From Alphaproteobacteria bacterium (GTDB taxonomy: Bacteria > Pseudomonadota > Alphaproteobacteria > Micropepsales > Micropepsaceae), in assembly GCA_021325375.1 (NCBI GenBank), contig JAJPHG010000011.1, positions 1-64,000 of the forward strand: 64,000 bases of DNA, written 5' to 3'. The stretch's first letter is position 1; each line of letters begins with the position of its first letter. A program made the translations under genes and the position numbers. This document shows, piece by piece, positions 53,658 to 62,967 of the stretch. Under the pieces are notes generated by a model, which had not been told where the DNA came from, made no database searches, and saw only the letters and a list, made by a program, of their open reading frames with translations.

Positions 53658-55109
53658 ATGTTGCGTCGCCTCGCGTTGCTCCTCGCCATCGGCCTCGCCG
53701 CGTCGCCTGCGGCTGCGCAGACCTTCAAGAACCTCGCCCATCAGCCGCCGGACGGCGCGGGCATCACGTTCCAGATGACCGATGGCACGGTGGTGGCGCA
53801 GGGCTTCAACGATTCCGACTGGTGGAAGCTCACCCCCGACGCCAATGGCAGCTATCAAAACGGCACCTGGACGCGGCTTGCGGATCTGCCTGCAGGTTAC
53901 GCGCCGGATGCGTTCGCCTCGGCGGTGCTAGCGGACGGGCGGCTGGTCGTCGCGGGCGGCGAATACAATGAAGGCAATTTCGCCTTCACCAATCAGAGCG
54001 TGATCTACGATCCGCTCGCCAATACTTGGACGGACATCACGCCGCCGAAGAAGATCGCGGCCTTCATTGGCGACTCGCCCTCCAGCGTGTTCCCCGACGG
54101 CCGTTTCGTGGTGGGCACGAAGTTCAACAAGAACGTCGCGGCTCTCGACCCCACGACGCTCAAATGGAGTCTGCTGCCCTCGACGAAGAAGAACGACTTT
54201 AACGCCGAGGAAGGCTGGACCCTGATGCCGGACGGCACGATCCTGACCTTCGACGTCAAGGATCATCCGCAATCCGAGCGCTACATTCCCGACAGCGGCA
54301 AGTGGGTGAGCGCGGGCTCTACCGTCGTCGATCTGCGCGGTCCGCAGAATTGCTGCGGCACCTGCATCACCTACGGGCCCAAGGACAAGTGCTACGACCC
54401 GCCGGGCGAAGTGGGACCCGCGATCCTGCGTCCCGACGGCACGGTGTTCGCGGGCGGCGCGCTGGCAGACGGCGAGACCCTGGCGCACACCTCGATCTAC
54501 ACGCCGCCGAGCGCGGGCGACAAGAAAGGCCATTGGACGCCGGGCCCGGATTTCCCGCACGGCGACGAGGCGTTCGACACGCCGGCCGCCCTGCTTCCCA
54601 ACGGCAATGTGCTGATCGAGGGCTCCAGCGGCTCGCTCTACGAGTTCAACGGCACCACCTTGACGCGCGAGCCGTTCAACAGCGGCGGCGGTGCGCTGAT
54701 GGTCCTGCCCACGGGCGAGATCCTGGTCGGGGGCTTCGCAGTCTATGCGTCGACGGGGACTTATCAGGCGTCCTGGGCGCCGACGATCTCCTCGGCGCCG
54801 TCCAGCGTGACGCGCGGGCAGAGCTATCAGATCGGCGGGACGCAGTTCAACGGTCTCTCACAGGCCGCCGCCTTCGGCGACGAGTTCGAGACGCAGACGA
54901 ACTATCCTCTCGTGCGCATCACCAACACCGCGACGGGGCACGTGTTCTACGCCCGCACCCATGACCACAGCACGATGGGCGTGGCGACGGGCTCGGCGCC
55001 GGTGTCGACCACCTTCGATGTGTCCAGCGCGACCGAGACCGGCGCCGGCACCCTCGTCGTCGTCGCCAACGGCATCCCGTCCGCGCCGGTGAACGTGACG
55101 GTGAATTAG
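53658..55109 (+). CDS. Secreted Kelch/galactose-oxidase-like beta-propeller, copy 2
   Basis: 483 residues, same architecture as copy 1 with about 65-70 percent identity by eye: signal peptide (cut near AAAQT), propeller, Cys-containing loop and the C-terminal domain, which is nearly identical over the last 110 residues (NYPLVRITNTATGHVFYART). ATG 53658 follows GAGGAAAGGG. It begins 14 bases after copy 1 ends, so this is a tandem duplication in one transcript, closed by the hairpin at 55116. Confidence 0.78.
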   Translation: MLRRLALLLAIGLAASPAAAQTFKNLAHQPPDGAGITFQMTDGTVVAQGFNDSDWWKLTPDANGSYQNGTWTRLADLPAGYAPDAFASAVLADGRLVVAGGEYNEGNFAFTNQSVIYDPLANTWTDITPPKKIAAFIGDSPSSVFPDGRFVVGTKFNKNVAALDPTTLKWSLLPSTKKNDFNAEEGWTLMPDGTILTFDVKDHPQSERYIPDSGKWVSAGSTVVDLRGPQNCCGTCITYGPKDKCYDPPGEVGPAILRPDGTVFAGGALADGETLAHTSIYTPPSAGDKKGHWTPGPDFPHGDEAFDTPAALLPNGNVLIEGSSGSLYEFNGTTLTREPFNSGGGALMVLPTGEILVGGFAVYASTGTYQASWAPTISSAPSSVTRGQSYQIGGTQFNGLSQAAAFGDEFETQTNYPLVRITNTATGHVFYARTHDHSTMGVATGSAPVSTTFDVSSATETGAGTLVVVANGIPSAPVNVTVN

Positions 55110-55115
55110 AGCCGC

Positions 55116-55155
55116 CTCGTCATCGCCCGGACAAGCCGGGCGATGACGAGTTTTT
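55116..55155 (+). terminator. Rho-independent terminator after the propeller pair
   Basis: A perfect 15-base stem (CTCGTCATCGCCCGG with its complement), five-base loop and TTTTT. The stem sequence also resembles the palindromic repeats of the window, so the terminator is probably derived from such a unit. Confidence 0.88.
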
Positions 55156-55277
55156 GAAAAGTTCGAAGAACGGTGGCGCACCGGACGGGATGAAACTGCG
55201 AACTGGTCTCTGGCAATTGTCCGCAGGCGGCCCCCGGCTCACGAACTTGAAGCCGGAAGGCGCAAGGAAAAGCAAAT

Positions 55278-56561
55278 TCAGCGCGTCAGCGTGAACACCG
55301 TGCCGCAGCCGAAGTCGCAGTGATGGCCGTATCTGCCGCCCTCCAGAGTCGTGCCGTAGAACGTCCCCTTCGCCTCGATCAGCACACCAGGGTATTCGCC
55401 GTCTTTGCACAACTTGTTCCTGCAAAAGGAATAAAGCACCTTCTGCGCGCCTGTGACCGGGTCCACTTCAAACGCCGTGCCGCAGCCGGACGGGCAAGCA
55501 ACGGTGGCGGTGCCACCGTTCAGCGTCGTGCCATATAGTTTTCCCTTCTCATCGATCAATCCGTTGGGACCTGCGCCGTCTTTGCACACGGCTTTCTTGG
55601 ATCGGCAAAAGGAATAGACAACCGTCTCCGCGCCGTTTTTCGGGTCGAGCGCGAACACCGTGCCGGAGTTATGGTGGGCGCCGCCAAGGACGGTTGCACC
55701 ATACAGCAAGCCGCCAACATCGATCAGCCCGCTGGCGGGCTCGTCTCCGTCCGTGCAATTCTGCTGGCTGCAAAACGAATAGAGCACTGTCTCCACGCCG
55801 GTCGTCGCATCGAGCGCAAAGAGCGTGCCGCAGCCGCCGCCGCTGGGGCAGTTTGTGCCGCCTCGTCCCGTCGTGCCGTACAACGTGCCGTCAACGTCGA
55901 TCAGACCGCCGCTGGGCAGGTTGCCGTCCGCGCAGGGGTAGCCGCCGCTGCAAAAGGAATAAAGCACAGTCTCAGCGCCGGTGGCCGGGTCGAGCGCGAA
56001 CACCGTGCCTCGGTCATAGGTCCCGCCGAACTGTGTTGTACCGTAAAGTACGCCGTTCGCAGAAGTGAGACCGCCGCTCGGGTAATGGCCATCCATGCAA
56101 TTCTGCTGCTCGCAAAAGGAATGAAGCACCTTCTCCGTGCGCGTCTTCGGGTCGAACGCAAACACCGTGCCCACCTGATAGGTGCCCCCAAGTTGCGTTT
56201 CGCCGTAGAGCCGGCCCTTCAGGGCGATCACACGGCCGGGACCCGCACCGTCTTGGCATAACTTTTTCCTGAATTCCCCGCAAAAGGAATACAGTATTGC
56301 CTCTGCACCGGTCGCCGGATCGACTTCAAACACCGTACCGCAGCCGGACGCGCTGCAGCTGGTACCGGTACCGCCGAAGCTCGTTGTTCCGTACAGCGTG
56401 CCCCTGACATCGATCAGGCCGCTGGGGCCGCTGCCGTCCGGGGCGCCGCCGAACGCGTACAAGACCGTCTCCGGTCCCTTGGCAATTGCCGTTGACGCAA
56501 ATTGCAGGGCCAATGCGCAGCCAATCGCGCCGGCACAACGCCCGAAGAACCCGCCATTCAT
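55278..56561 (-). CDS. Secreted GloVer-type tandem repeat protein
   Basis: 427 residues with a signal peptide. About seven copies of a 45-55-residue unit built on GTLYGTTxxGG, GTVFxxDPxTG and ETVLYSFC, most units with a Cys pair; this is the repeat of the choice-of-anchor GloVer group, probably a beta-propeller or solenoid at the cell surface. No anchor domain is seen after the last repeat. ATG 56561 has GGAGGG upstream and precedes the hydrophobic segment; the frame continues 14 codons further. Confidence 0.78.
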   Translation of the reverse strand: MNGGFFGRCAGAIGCALALQFASTAIAKGPETVLYAFGGAPDGSGPSGLIDVRGTLYGTTSFGGTGTSCSASGCGTVFEVDPATGAEAILYSFCGEFRKKLCQDGAGPGRVIALKGRLYGETQLGGTYQVGTVFAFDPKTRTEKVLHSFCEQQNCMDGHYPSGGLTSANGVLYGTTQFGGTYDRGTVFALDPATGAETVLYSFCSGGYPCADGNLPSGGLIDVDGTLYGTTGRGGTNCPSGGGCGTLFALDATTGVETVLYSFCSQQNCTDGDEPASGLIDVGGLLYGATVLGGAHHNSGTVFALDPKNGAETVVYSFCRSKKAVCKDGAGPNGLIDEKGKLYGTTLNGGTATVACPSGCGTAFEVDPVTGAQKVLYSFCRNKLCKDGEYPGVLIEAKGTFYGTTLEGGRYGHHCDFGCGTVFTLTR

Positions 56562-56723
56562 GCCGGTCCCTCCAAAAGTCCGCGCAAGCATACACGAAGA
56601 CAAATAGAGAGTCAGTCAGAGGCGCCGGACGGGGCGAACTGCGAACCGGATATCGATCGTCCGTTGCCCCCAAATTCGCCGTTAGCGCCCAACGAGAAAT
56701 TTCGCGGCCGATCATTTGAGATC

Positions 56724-56800
56724 TGGCGCACCCGGCAGGATTCGAACCTGCGACCTTCGCCTTCGGAGGGCGACACTCTATCCAGCTGAGCTACGGGTGC
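56724..56800 (-). tRNA. tRNA-Arg (anticodon CCG)
   Basis: 77 bases. Acceptor arms GCACCCG and CGGGTGC pair, D arm contains AGCTCAGCTGGATAGAGT, the anticodon loop is CTCCGAA with CCG in the centre (reads CGG), the T loop is TTCGAAT in GCAGG-CCTGC, and CCA is encoded at 56726-56724. All stems close. Confidence 0.97.
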
Positions 56801-56840
56801 GTGCGGTCGCGAGCTATAGCGCAACGCCGCGCGCTTTGCA

Positions 56841-58250
56841 CTACGGCGTCTTGGCGTCGCCCATTTCCTTCATCAGGCGGTAGGTGAACTCGACGGATTC
56901 GTAGAAGGAATCCTGTTTGCGGCGCTCGTCGCGGCCGTGGGCGCGCACGTCGTCGATGTCCTCCCAGGCGCCGCCGACGCCGTAGCTCGGGATGCCGGCG
57001 CTGCGGGTGTAGAGGGAATCGCTCGCGCCCGCCCCCATCGCCGGGATCACCGGCTTGCCGGGCCACATGGCGTGGACGACGTTCTCGATTGCGCCCAGCA
57101 CCGCCGGCGTCGGCTGCGATTCGGGGCCGTGCACGACGCCGCCCATCACCGAGACCTTGATCGCGGGATCGCTCAAGACCTTCTCGAGCGCCGCCTGCGT
57201 GCCTGCGACCGTCTCGTCGGGCATGATGCGGCACTGCACGACGGCGTCGGCGCGCGCGGGCAGCGCGTTCTCCTGCACGCCCGCGTTCAGCATCGTCGCC
57301 ACGCAGGTCGAATGCAGGATGGCGTTCATCTCGGTGAGCTTGGAAAGGCGCGCGGCGGCGCCAAGGTCGATCGGCTCCTTCGCGACTGCCTGCATGTCGG
57401 CGCGCATCGCGCCGTCCTCCAGCATCGCGCGGCGCTGGAAATAGAGCCGCGTCGTCGCGTTGGTGCGATAGGGGAACTGGAACCTCGAGAGCTTCACCAA
57501 TCCGTTCGCGAGCTCGTAGATCGCGTTGTCGGGGCGCGGCTCCGAGGAATGGCCGCCCTTGTTCGTCACCTCGAGCTTATAGGTGACGTAGGTCTTCTCG
57601 CTCGTCTCGACGACGAAATCGATCTTCTTGCCCTTCGCGATCTCGCCGCTGGCGCCGTCGGGATTGATGACGAGGCCCGCATCGACCAGATCGCGATGCT
57701 CCTTCAAGAGGAACGCCGGACCGTCCTGCTCCAGCCCGACTTCCTCGTCGGCGGTGAAGGCGACGATGATGTCGCGGTCGGGGACGAAGCCTTCCTTCTT
57801 GAGGCGGATCAGCGAAGCGGCGACGGCGGCGTCGGAATCCTTCATGTCCGACGTGCCGCGGCCGTAGAAATAGCCGTCCTTCTCGGTGAACTTGAACGGC
57901 GGCAGGGTCCAGTCTTCGGCCTTGGCCTCGACCACGTCCATGTGGCAGATCCACATGACCGGCTTGCCTTTGCCCTTTCCGTGGATGCGCACCACGACAT
58001 TGACCTGATGGGGATATTGCGGCTCCGGCACGACGTGGATGTCGGAATCCGTAAAGCCTCCCGCCTTCAGATATTTGACCAGGATGTCGGCGACGCCCTT
58101 GGTGCCGACGTCGTGGACGGAATGCACCTCGACGATGTCGCGGAAGATGTCGTGCGCGAGCTTCTGGTTGTCCTCAGGCGGCGTGTTCGCGGGCGCGGCC
58201 GCGGTCAGAAGCAGCGCCGAGGCGGCGGCGGCAAGTTTCACACTGCGCAT
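56841..58250 (-). CDS. M20-family metallopeptidase, secreted
   Basis: 469 residues with a signal peptide (cut near AAAPANT). Zinc-site motifs: [32 protein letters not shown] with the catalytic Glu pair, and a late [10 protein letters not shown] dimerisation domain with [18 protein letters not shown] lies in the middle. Likely a periplasmic carboxypeptidase or dipeptidase. It overlaps the end of the DUF2817 gene by 13 bases and is the last gene of that operon. Confidence 0.88.
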   Translation of the reverse strand: MRSVKLAAAASALLLTAAAPANTPPEDNQKLAHDIFRDIVEVHSVHDVGTKGVADILVKYLKAGGFTDSDIHVVPEPQYPHQVNVVVRIHGKGKGKPVMWICHMDVVEAKAEDWTLPPFKFTEKDGYFYGRGTSDMKDSDAAVAASLIRLKKEGFVPDRDIIVAFTADEEVGLEQDGPAFLLKEHRDLVDAGLVINPDGASGEIAKGKKIDFVVETSEKTYVTYKLEVTNKGGHSSEPRPDNAIYELANGLVKLSRFQFPYRTNATTRLYFQRRAMLEDGAMRADMQAVAKEPIDLGAAARLSKLTEMNAILHSTCVATMLNAGVQENALPARADAVVQCRIMPDETVAGTQAALEKVLSDPAIKVSVMGGVVHGPESQPTPAVLGAIENVVHAMWPGKPVIPAMGAGASDSLYTRSAGIPSYGVGGAWEDIDDVRAHGRDERRKQDSFYESVEFTYRLMKEMGDAKTP

Positions 58251-59335
58251 GACATTTTCCCCTGAGTAAGCGCCTGAAGCGCCTGTTGCACGACCTCGTT
58301 GCCTGCCTCCCACACCATGCGCTTCCACTCGACGGAGTCGGGATAGAAGGCGGCGCGGATCTGCAGGCGGATCTCCTCGGCGTCCCTGTGATCCGGGCCC
58401 GCGACGCTGTGCAGCCAGTTGTCCCGGCGCAGCGCCGAAAACATCTCGCGCGGCGGGCAGGTTCCCACTTCCAGAGCGGCGAAGGTGACTTGGGTCTTCG
58501 GCATCAGCTTGGGCACCGCCTTGTCGATGGTGCCGACGAGCGCTGGCGACACCGACTCGCCCGACTCGCTCGAGCGCACGCGCTCGCCCCAAATCGTCCT
58601 GGCCCGCGCATAGGCGGACGAACCGGGCAGGTCCTCGCTGATCATCTCGCCATGGCCGTGCGCGCCGAGGCCGGAGTGGAAGTCGATCGCGATCAGTCTG
58701 CGTGACCCCCGCAATTCCTCGGCCGTCACGTCGCGCAGCATCGCCGCCGACCAGCTCTCCTTCGCGCCGCCGTAGAAGATGCCGTCGGGATATTCGTATT
58801 GGCCGCGGCTCATGGCTTCCTGCAGCGCGAATTCGCCATGCTGCGCCGCATAGGCGCGAAGCCGCTCGTTCGCCGCTTTCAATCCCTCGCGCGACATATC
58901 CTTCGGATTGATGGCATCGGCCAGCAGCGCATAGGCGGGGTGCGCGGGCAGGTTCGAGAAATCGGCGAAGTTGCGGTTGATGTCGGCATTGTCCTCGTTG
59001 ACGCGCCGGTCCCAGGCGAAGCCGTAAGGGTTGAGCGCGTGCAGCAGCACGATCTTGGTGCCCTTGGGCGCGCGCAGGCGGCCCTCGCGCAGCAATCCCG
59101 TCTGCACGCCCGAGCCGAAATAGCCTTCCACGCCATGCGTGGCGGAGATCAGAAGCAGCGCGGTTTCGGCATCGCGCGCGCCCATGATCGCGGTGTCGAG
59201 GAAGAGCGGCTTGCCGTCGCGCGTCTTGGCAGCCGGATGCACGCGCGCGGTGGTGCCGAGCCCCGCCTCCTTGCAGGCGGCGAGGAAATTCGCGCGCCCC
59301 GTCGCGTAGTCCGGCGGGAAATGCGCCTCGCTCAC
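58238..59335 (-). CDS. DUF2817 protein (M14-like carboxypeptidase fold)
   Basis: 365 residues. The segment ISATHGVEGYFGSGVQTG and later NPYGFAWDRRVNEDNADINR and AIDFHSGLG match DUF2817, whose fold is that of zinc carboxypeptidases (HxxE-like HGVEG, ligand His in DFHSG). No signal peptide. Start GTG 59335 overlaps the cyclase stop as GTGA; the frame is open further upstream without homology. Confidence 0.8.
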   Translation of the reverse strand: MSEAHFPPDYATGRANFLAACKEAGLGTTARVHPAAKTRDGKPLFLDTAIMGARDAETALLLISATHGVEGYFGSGVQTGLLREGRLRAPKGTKIVLLHALNPYGFAWDRRVNEDNADINRNFADFSNLPAHPAYALLADAINPKDMSREGLKAANERLRAYAAQHGEFALQEAMSRGQYEYPDGIFYGGAKESWSAAMLRDVTAEELRGSRRLIAIDFHSGLGAHGHGEMISEDLPGSSAYARARTIWGERVRSSESGESVSPALVGTIDKAVPKLMPKTQVTFAALEVGTCPPREMFSALRRDNWLHSVAGPDHRDAEEIRLQIRAAFYPDSVEWKRMVWEAGNEVVQQALQALTQGKMSCAV

Positions 59336-61503
59336 TTCAGCACCTGGCGGAACGCGCCGTCCCAATCGGCGCCGGGCGGGTGCTCTTCGTACCAGGCGAT
59401 GCGCGCAAGCTGCAGGTCGTAGAGCTTCTGGCTGGCGCCGGAGAGCTTGCGGCATTGATCGATCAGCTCGCGCGTCTTTTCCCATTGCTGGGTGCGCAGC
59501 GACTGGAAGATGTGGTCGTGGAAGGTCGTCAGCGCGCGGAATTTCGGGCTGGCGCGCATCACCGGATTGCCGAGCTGGGCATAGAGCTTGACCGGCGCCT
59601 GACCGATGCCCGTCTCGACGAAATCGACTTCCAGGAACGCGAAGCCACGCTCGGCGGCTTTTCTTGTGTCCTCGCTCACGATCACCGCGGGGCCGTAGGT
59701 GGCGGAGAGCGCCTGGATGCGCGCCGCCATCGCCGCGCAATCGCCGACCGCGGAGTAGGTCGTGCGGCCATGGCTCTTGAAGCCGCCCGCGATCGCAGGG
59801 CCGGTGGAGATGCCGATGCCGATCTCGACGGGGGCGATCGCGGTGCCGTCGATGCGCCGCTCATGGGTGACGATTTCGTTGACGCGCGCGATCACCTCCA
59901 TCATGCCGCTCGCCGCCTCGCAGGCATGGATGGCGTGCTCGGGATCGTCCAGCGGCGCGTTCCAGAAGCAGGAGAAGCCCTCGCTCGAGATCCGCTCGAT
60001 GGTGCCGCGATGGGCGAGCGCTGCATCCATCAACGGCGTGAACACCCGCTGCAGCAGCCGCGTGAACGCGACGGGATCGTCGCGGAACGACGCAGCGAGC
60101 CCCGCGAATCCGCGCACGCCGCAGACGAGATAGGTCACGTTGCGCATCTCGCCGTCGAGCCTGAGCAGCGCGGGATTGCGCGCGATGCGCTCGATGGCTG
60201 GCGCGCTCAGGGAATCGGCGAAGGCGTCGTGCAGCCGCGCGCGGGCGCCCGCGACTTCCATCAGCCGCGCCGCGGCACCGGCGACGAAGACCAGGGCGAG
60301 GCCGAGCCCGGGACCCAAGGCATCGAACAGCACGCCGTTGGCGCTGAACAGCCGCCACGAGATCGCGCCCGCGCCCGCGATCGCAACCAGCGTGAACGCG
60401 CCCGCCCACCACACGCCGAAGCGCGCCGGCACGAACGCGCCCGCAAGCCCGATCAGAAGAAGAAGCGCGAGTTCCGCCTTGTTCGCGACGGCGGGGCGGC
60501 GCAGCGTCTGGCCCAGAAGCAGGTTCTCCAGCGCCTCGGCATGGATGTTCGCGATCGAGCGCGGTCCGAACGGCGTCATCGCCACATCGCCCGGCGCGCC
60601 GACATAGACGATGGCGTGTTTGAGATCGCTCGCGTGCTCCGTCGAGACGACGCGCTGGCTCGCGTCCTTGCCGTAAGCGATCCAGAACGAGCCGTCCGGC
60701 GCGGTCGGAAGCTCGCGGCCGAAGGCCGATATCGCACCCACCCCCGACGCGCCGCCCAACAGGCCGCCGCCGTCGCCGGCGCGGAACTGGAGCGTGCGCT
60801 TGTTTCCGACGACGCGCAGCGCCGCCCCTTCCAGCGACGCGACCGGCTTTCCTTTCAGGCGGAAGACCAGCGGCATGCGGCGCAGCACGCCGTCGCGGTC
60901 GGGGCCGAGATTGAACGCGCCCGTGCCGGCGCTCGCCCGCGCGAGCAGCGGGATCGGTCCGGCGGCGGTCGGGAAATCCAAGGCGCGCGAGAAGGGGTAG
61001 CGCTCGCCCAGGAAGCTCACCGCGTTCTTGGGCGCGAAGCTCCCGCCTTCGCCGAGCGTGAAGCCGGTGACGGTGGCGATCTTGGAGAAGGAATCGCCCA
61101 GCGCCTTGTCTGGCGACGGCATGTCCTCAAGTGCCGTGCGGGCGGCGTCGAAACCCGGGCCGGGCGGAAGCTCGGAGACGAGGCTCTTGGGCGATTGCGG
61201 ATCGGGCTGGCCAAGCGGCATGACGAGCACGGCCATCTCGGCGCCCTGCGCGCGCAGATCCGTCAGGAGCTTGGCGAGGTCGGCATGGGCCAGCGCGTCG
61301 GTCTCGATCACCTTGACCGAGAAGCCGGCCGCTTCGCGCGTATCGCGATAGGGCCGCGGCTGGGTGCGCTGATAGGCGTCGAACAGGAAGCCGCGCATTC
61401 CCGATGCCAGACCCGCCCAGTCGCTGCCCAACACGGCCAGCGCAAGCGCCAGCGCGATCAGGGGAAACGCCCAGATGGAACGGGGGCGGTCGCGGAAACT
61501 CAT
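59332..61503 (-). CDS. CHASE2 membrane protein with degenerate class III cyclase domain
   Basis: 723 residues: membrane helix (about 10-30), periplasmic CHASE2 sensor (30-330), three helices (341-415) and a cytoplasmic cyclase homology domain (450-640). The domain keeps FWNAPLDDPEHA and IGISTGPAIAGG, but both metal aspartates are lost: Gly462 stands at the first (LVCGVRG for the usual DIRG) and Glu508 at the second (SSEGF for GDA). The base-specifying Lys is Arg504 and the GDxVN Asn is Ala. So it is probably a non-catalytic sensor. First gene of an operon with two peptidase-like genes. Confidence 0.82.
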   Translation of the reverse strand: MSFRDRPRSIWAFPLIALALALAVLGSDWAGLASGMRGFLFDAYQRTQPRPYRDTREAAGFSVKVIETDALAHADLAKLLTDLRAQGAEMAVLVMPLGQPDPQSPKSLVSELPPGPGFDAARTALEDMPSPDKALGDSFSKIATVTGFTLGEGGSFAPKNAVSFLGERYPFSRALDFPTAAGPIPLLARASAGTGAFNLGPDRDGVLRRMPLVFRLKGKPVASLEGAALRVVGNKRTLQFRAGDGGGLLGGASGVGAISAFGRELPTAPDGSFWIAYGKDASQRVVSTEHASDLKHAIVYVGAPGDVAMTPFGPRSIANIHAEALENLLLGQTLRRPAVANKAELALLLLIGLAGAFVPARFGVWWAGAFTLVAIAGAGAISWRLFSANGVLFDALGPGLGLALVFVAGAAARLMEVAGARARLHDAFADSLSAPAIERIARNPALLRLDGEMRNVTYLVCGVRGFAGLAASFRDDPVAFTRLLQRVFTPLMDAALAHRGTIERISSEGFSCFWNAPLDDPEHAIHACEAASGMMEVIARVNEIVTHERRIDGTAIAPVEIGIGISTGPAIAGGFKSHGRTTYSAVGDCAAMAARIQALSATYGPAVIVSEDTRKAAERGFAFLEVDFVETGIGQAPVKLYAQLGNPVMRASPKFRALTTFHDHIFQSLRTQQWEKTRELIDQCRKLSGASQKLYDLQLARIAWYEEHPPGADWDGAFRQVLK

Positions 61504-61534
61504 GGAAAACCCGGCTCGTGGAGCGGCGATGCTA

Positions 61535-62014
61535 TCACGCCTTCCCGGGCCTTGAGGAAGCGGAGTTTGCGCATTCCAGGCACATGCCCGTGATCTCGAC
61601 CGTCTCGCGTTCCGGCGCGAAGCCGCCCGAGCGCGCGGCTTTGGCCAGCGCCGCGTCCAGCGCCGTGTCCTCGATCTCCGCGGCCCGGCCGCAGGCGCGG
61701 CAGAGGAGGAAATGGCTGCAATGCGCCTTGGTGGGCGCGAAGCAGGCGACGAAGGCGCTCAGCGAATCGATGCGATGGACCAGCCCTTCGCGGGTGAGGA
61801 AATCGAGCGCGCGATAGACCGTGGGCGGCGCGGGCCGCTTGCCGGCGCGGGCGAGCTGGCCGAGCACGTCATAGGCGCCCATAGGCTTGTGGCTCTCGAG
61901 CACGATCTCCAGCACTTGGCGCCTGAGCGCGGTGAACGCCGCGCCCAGCTGCTCCGCCACGGCCAGCGTCGCCTGCACGCAGTCGCGGTGGTCGTGATGT
62001 CCGGGGAAGCTCAT
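61535..62014 (-). CDS. zur: Zinc uptake regulator Zur (Fur family)
   Basis: 159 residues. His-rich start (FPGHHDHRDC), winged helix with APPTVYRALDFLTREGLVHRI, and a structural zinc site made of Cys105/Cys108 (CRAC) and Cys145/Cys148 (CLEC). Represses zinc uptake genes when zinc is ample. ATG overlaps the znuB stop as ATGA, so it lies in the operon it should control. Confidence 0.9.
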   Translation of the reverse strand: MSFPGHHDHRDCVQATLAVAEQLGAAFTALRRQVLEIVLESHKPMGAYDVLGQLARAGKRPAPPTVYRALDFLTREGLVHRIDSLSAFVACFAPTKAHCSHFLLCRACGRAAEIEDTALDAALAKAARSGGFAPERETVEITGMCLECANSASSRPGKA

Positions 62015-62796
62015 CGCCGCACCCGCTCCGCCAGCATCGACAGGGCGAACATCGCGGCCGCGGCGAGCACGATGGCGGGCCCCGCCGGGATGTCCTTCCA
62101 CCAGGCAAGGCTCAGGCCCAAAGGGGCCGTGAGCGCGCCGATGACGGCGGCGATGATCGCCATCGCTTCCGGCGTGCGCGCGAAGGGACGCGCGGCTGCG
62201 GGCGGGATGATGATCAGCGCCACGATCAGGAGCGCGCCCACCACGCGCAGTCCGAACGCGGTGAGCAGCGCCACCAGCACCAGGAAGGCGATGTCCGCGA
62301 CGCGGCTGGCACGTCCTTCCGCGCGCGCGATGTCGCCGTTCACCGCAGCGCTCAGCCAGGCGCGCCAGAAGAGCGCGGTGCCGCCGAGGATGCCCAGCGC
62401 GGCGGCGCCGATGCCGATCAGGTCGCTGTTCGACAGCGCCAGCACGTCGCCGAAGAGATAACCCAGAAGATCCGTGCGCACCGTCTCCATCGACGCGAGC
62501 AGCACGAAGCCGAGCGCAAGCCCCACATGTCCCACGATGCCGACGAAGGTGCCCGCGGGGATCAGGTCGTCGCCCGCGCGCGCCATCACCAGCGCGGCCG
62601 CGACGGCAAGCACGCTCACGCCGACGAGCGGCGAGATGCCGATGAGCAATCCAATCGCGGCACCCAGAAGGCCCATATGCGCGATGGATTCGCCCAGATA
62701 CGCCATGCGCCGCCACAGCACGAAACAGCCCAGCGGCCCCGCCGCCGCACCCAGCAGCCCGGCTCCGAGGCCGGCACGGAGAAGGAAATCATCCAT
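62011..62796 (-). CDS. znuB: Zinc ABC transporter permease
   Basis: 261 residues with seven to eight hydrophobic helices. LRAGLGAGLLGAAAGPLGCFVLWRRMAYLGESIAH (quoted as ends LGCFVLWRR and MAYLGESIAH) is the typical ZnuB opening, and VVGALLIVALIIIPPAAAR is the late conserved stretch. ATG 62796 fits the family start, while a 14-codon extension to 62838 does not. A repeat-filled gap of 171 bp separates it from znuC. Confidence 0.92.
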   Translation of the reverse strand: MDDFLLRAGLGAGLLGAAAGPLGCFVLWRRMAYLGESIAHMGLLGAAIGLLIGISPLVGVSVLAVAAALVMARAGDDLIPAGTFVGIVGHVGLALGFVLLASMETVRTDLLGYLFGDVLALSNSDLIGIGAAALGILGGTALFWRAWLSAAVNGDIARAEGRASRVADIAFLVLVALLTAFGLRVVGALLIVALIIIPPAAARPFARTPEAMAIIAAVIGALTAPLGLSLAWWKDIPAGPAIVLAAAAMFALSMLAERVRR

Positions 62797-62842
62797 GGGC
62801 GTATGCGGCGAAACGGCCCGTCGTTCGCTGTTGCTCACGACC

Positions 62843-62950
62843 CCTTCGAGGCTCGCTCCGCTCGCACCTCAGGGTGACGGTCCGACTGATAGAACAAACA
62901 AGCGCGTCATCCTGAGGTGCGAGCCGAAGGCGAGCCTCGAAGGATGATCC
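62843..62950. repeat. Palindromic repeat inside the znu operon
   Basis: CCTTCGAGGCTCGCTCCGCT at the left and GCGAGCCTCGAAGGATGATC at the right form an imperfect inverted repeat; inner arms CACCTCAGGGTGACGG and CGTCATCCTGAGGTGCGAGC also pair. It sits between znuC and znuB, so it should be transcribed within the operon and may change the ratio of the two products. Confidence 0.75.
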
Positions 62951-62967
62951 ATCCGCTTTAAACTGCG

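Noticed and set aside
59380..61593. A 737-codon frame opposite the CHASE2 gene
   Set aside because: Shadow frame; no domains, and the minus strand has clear homology throughout.
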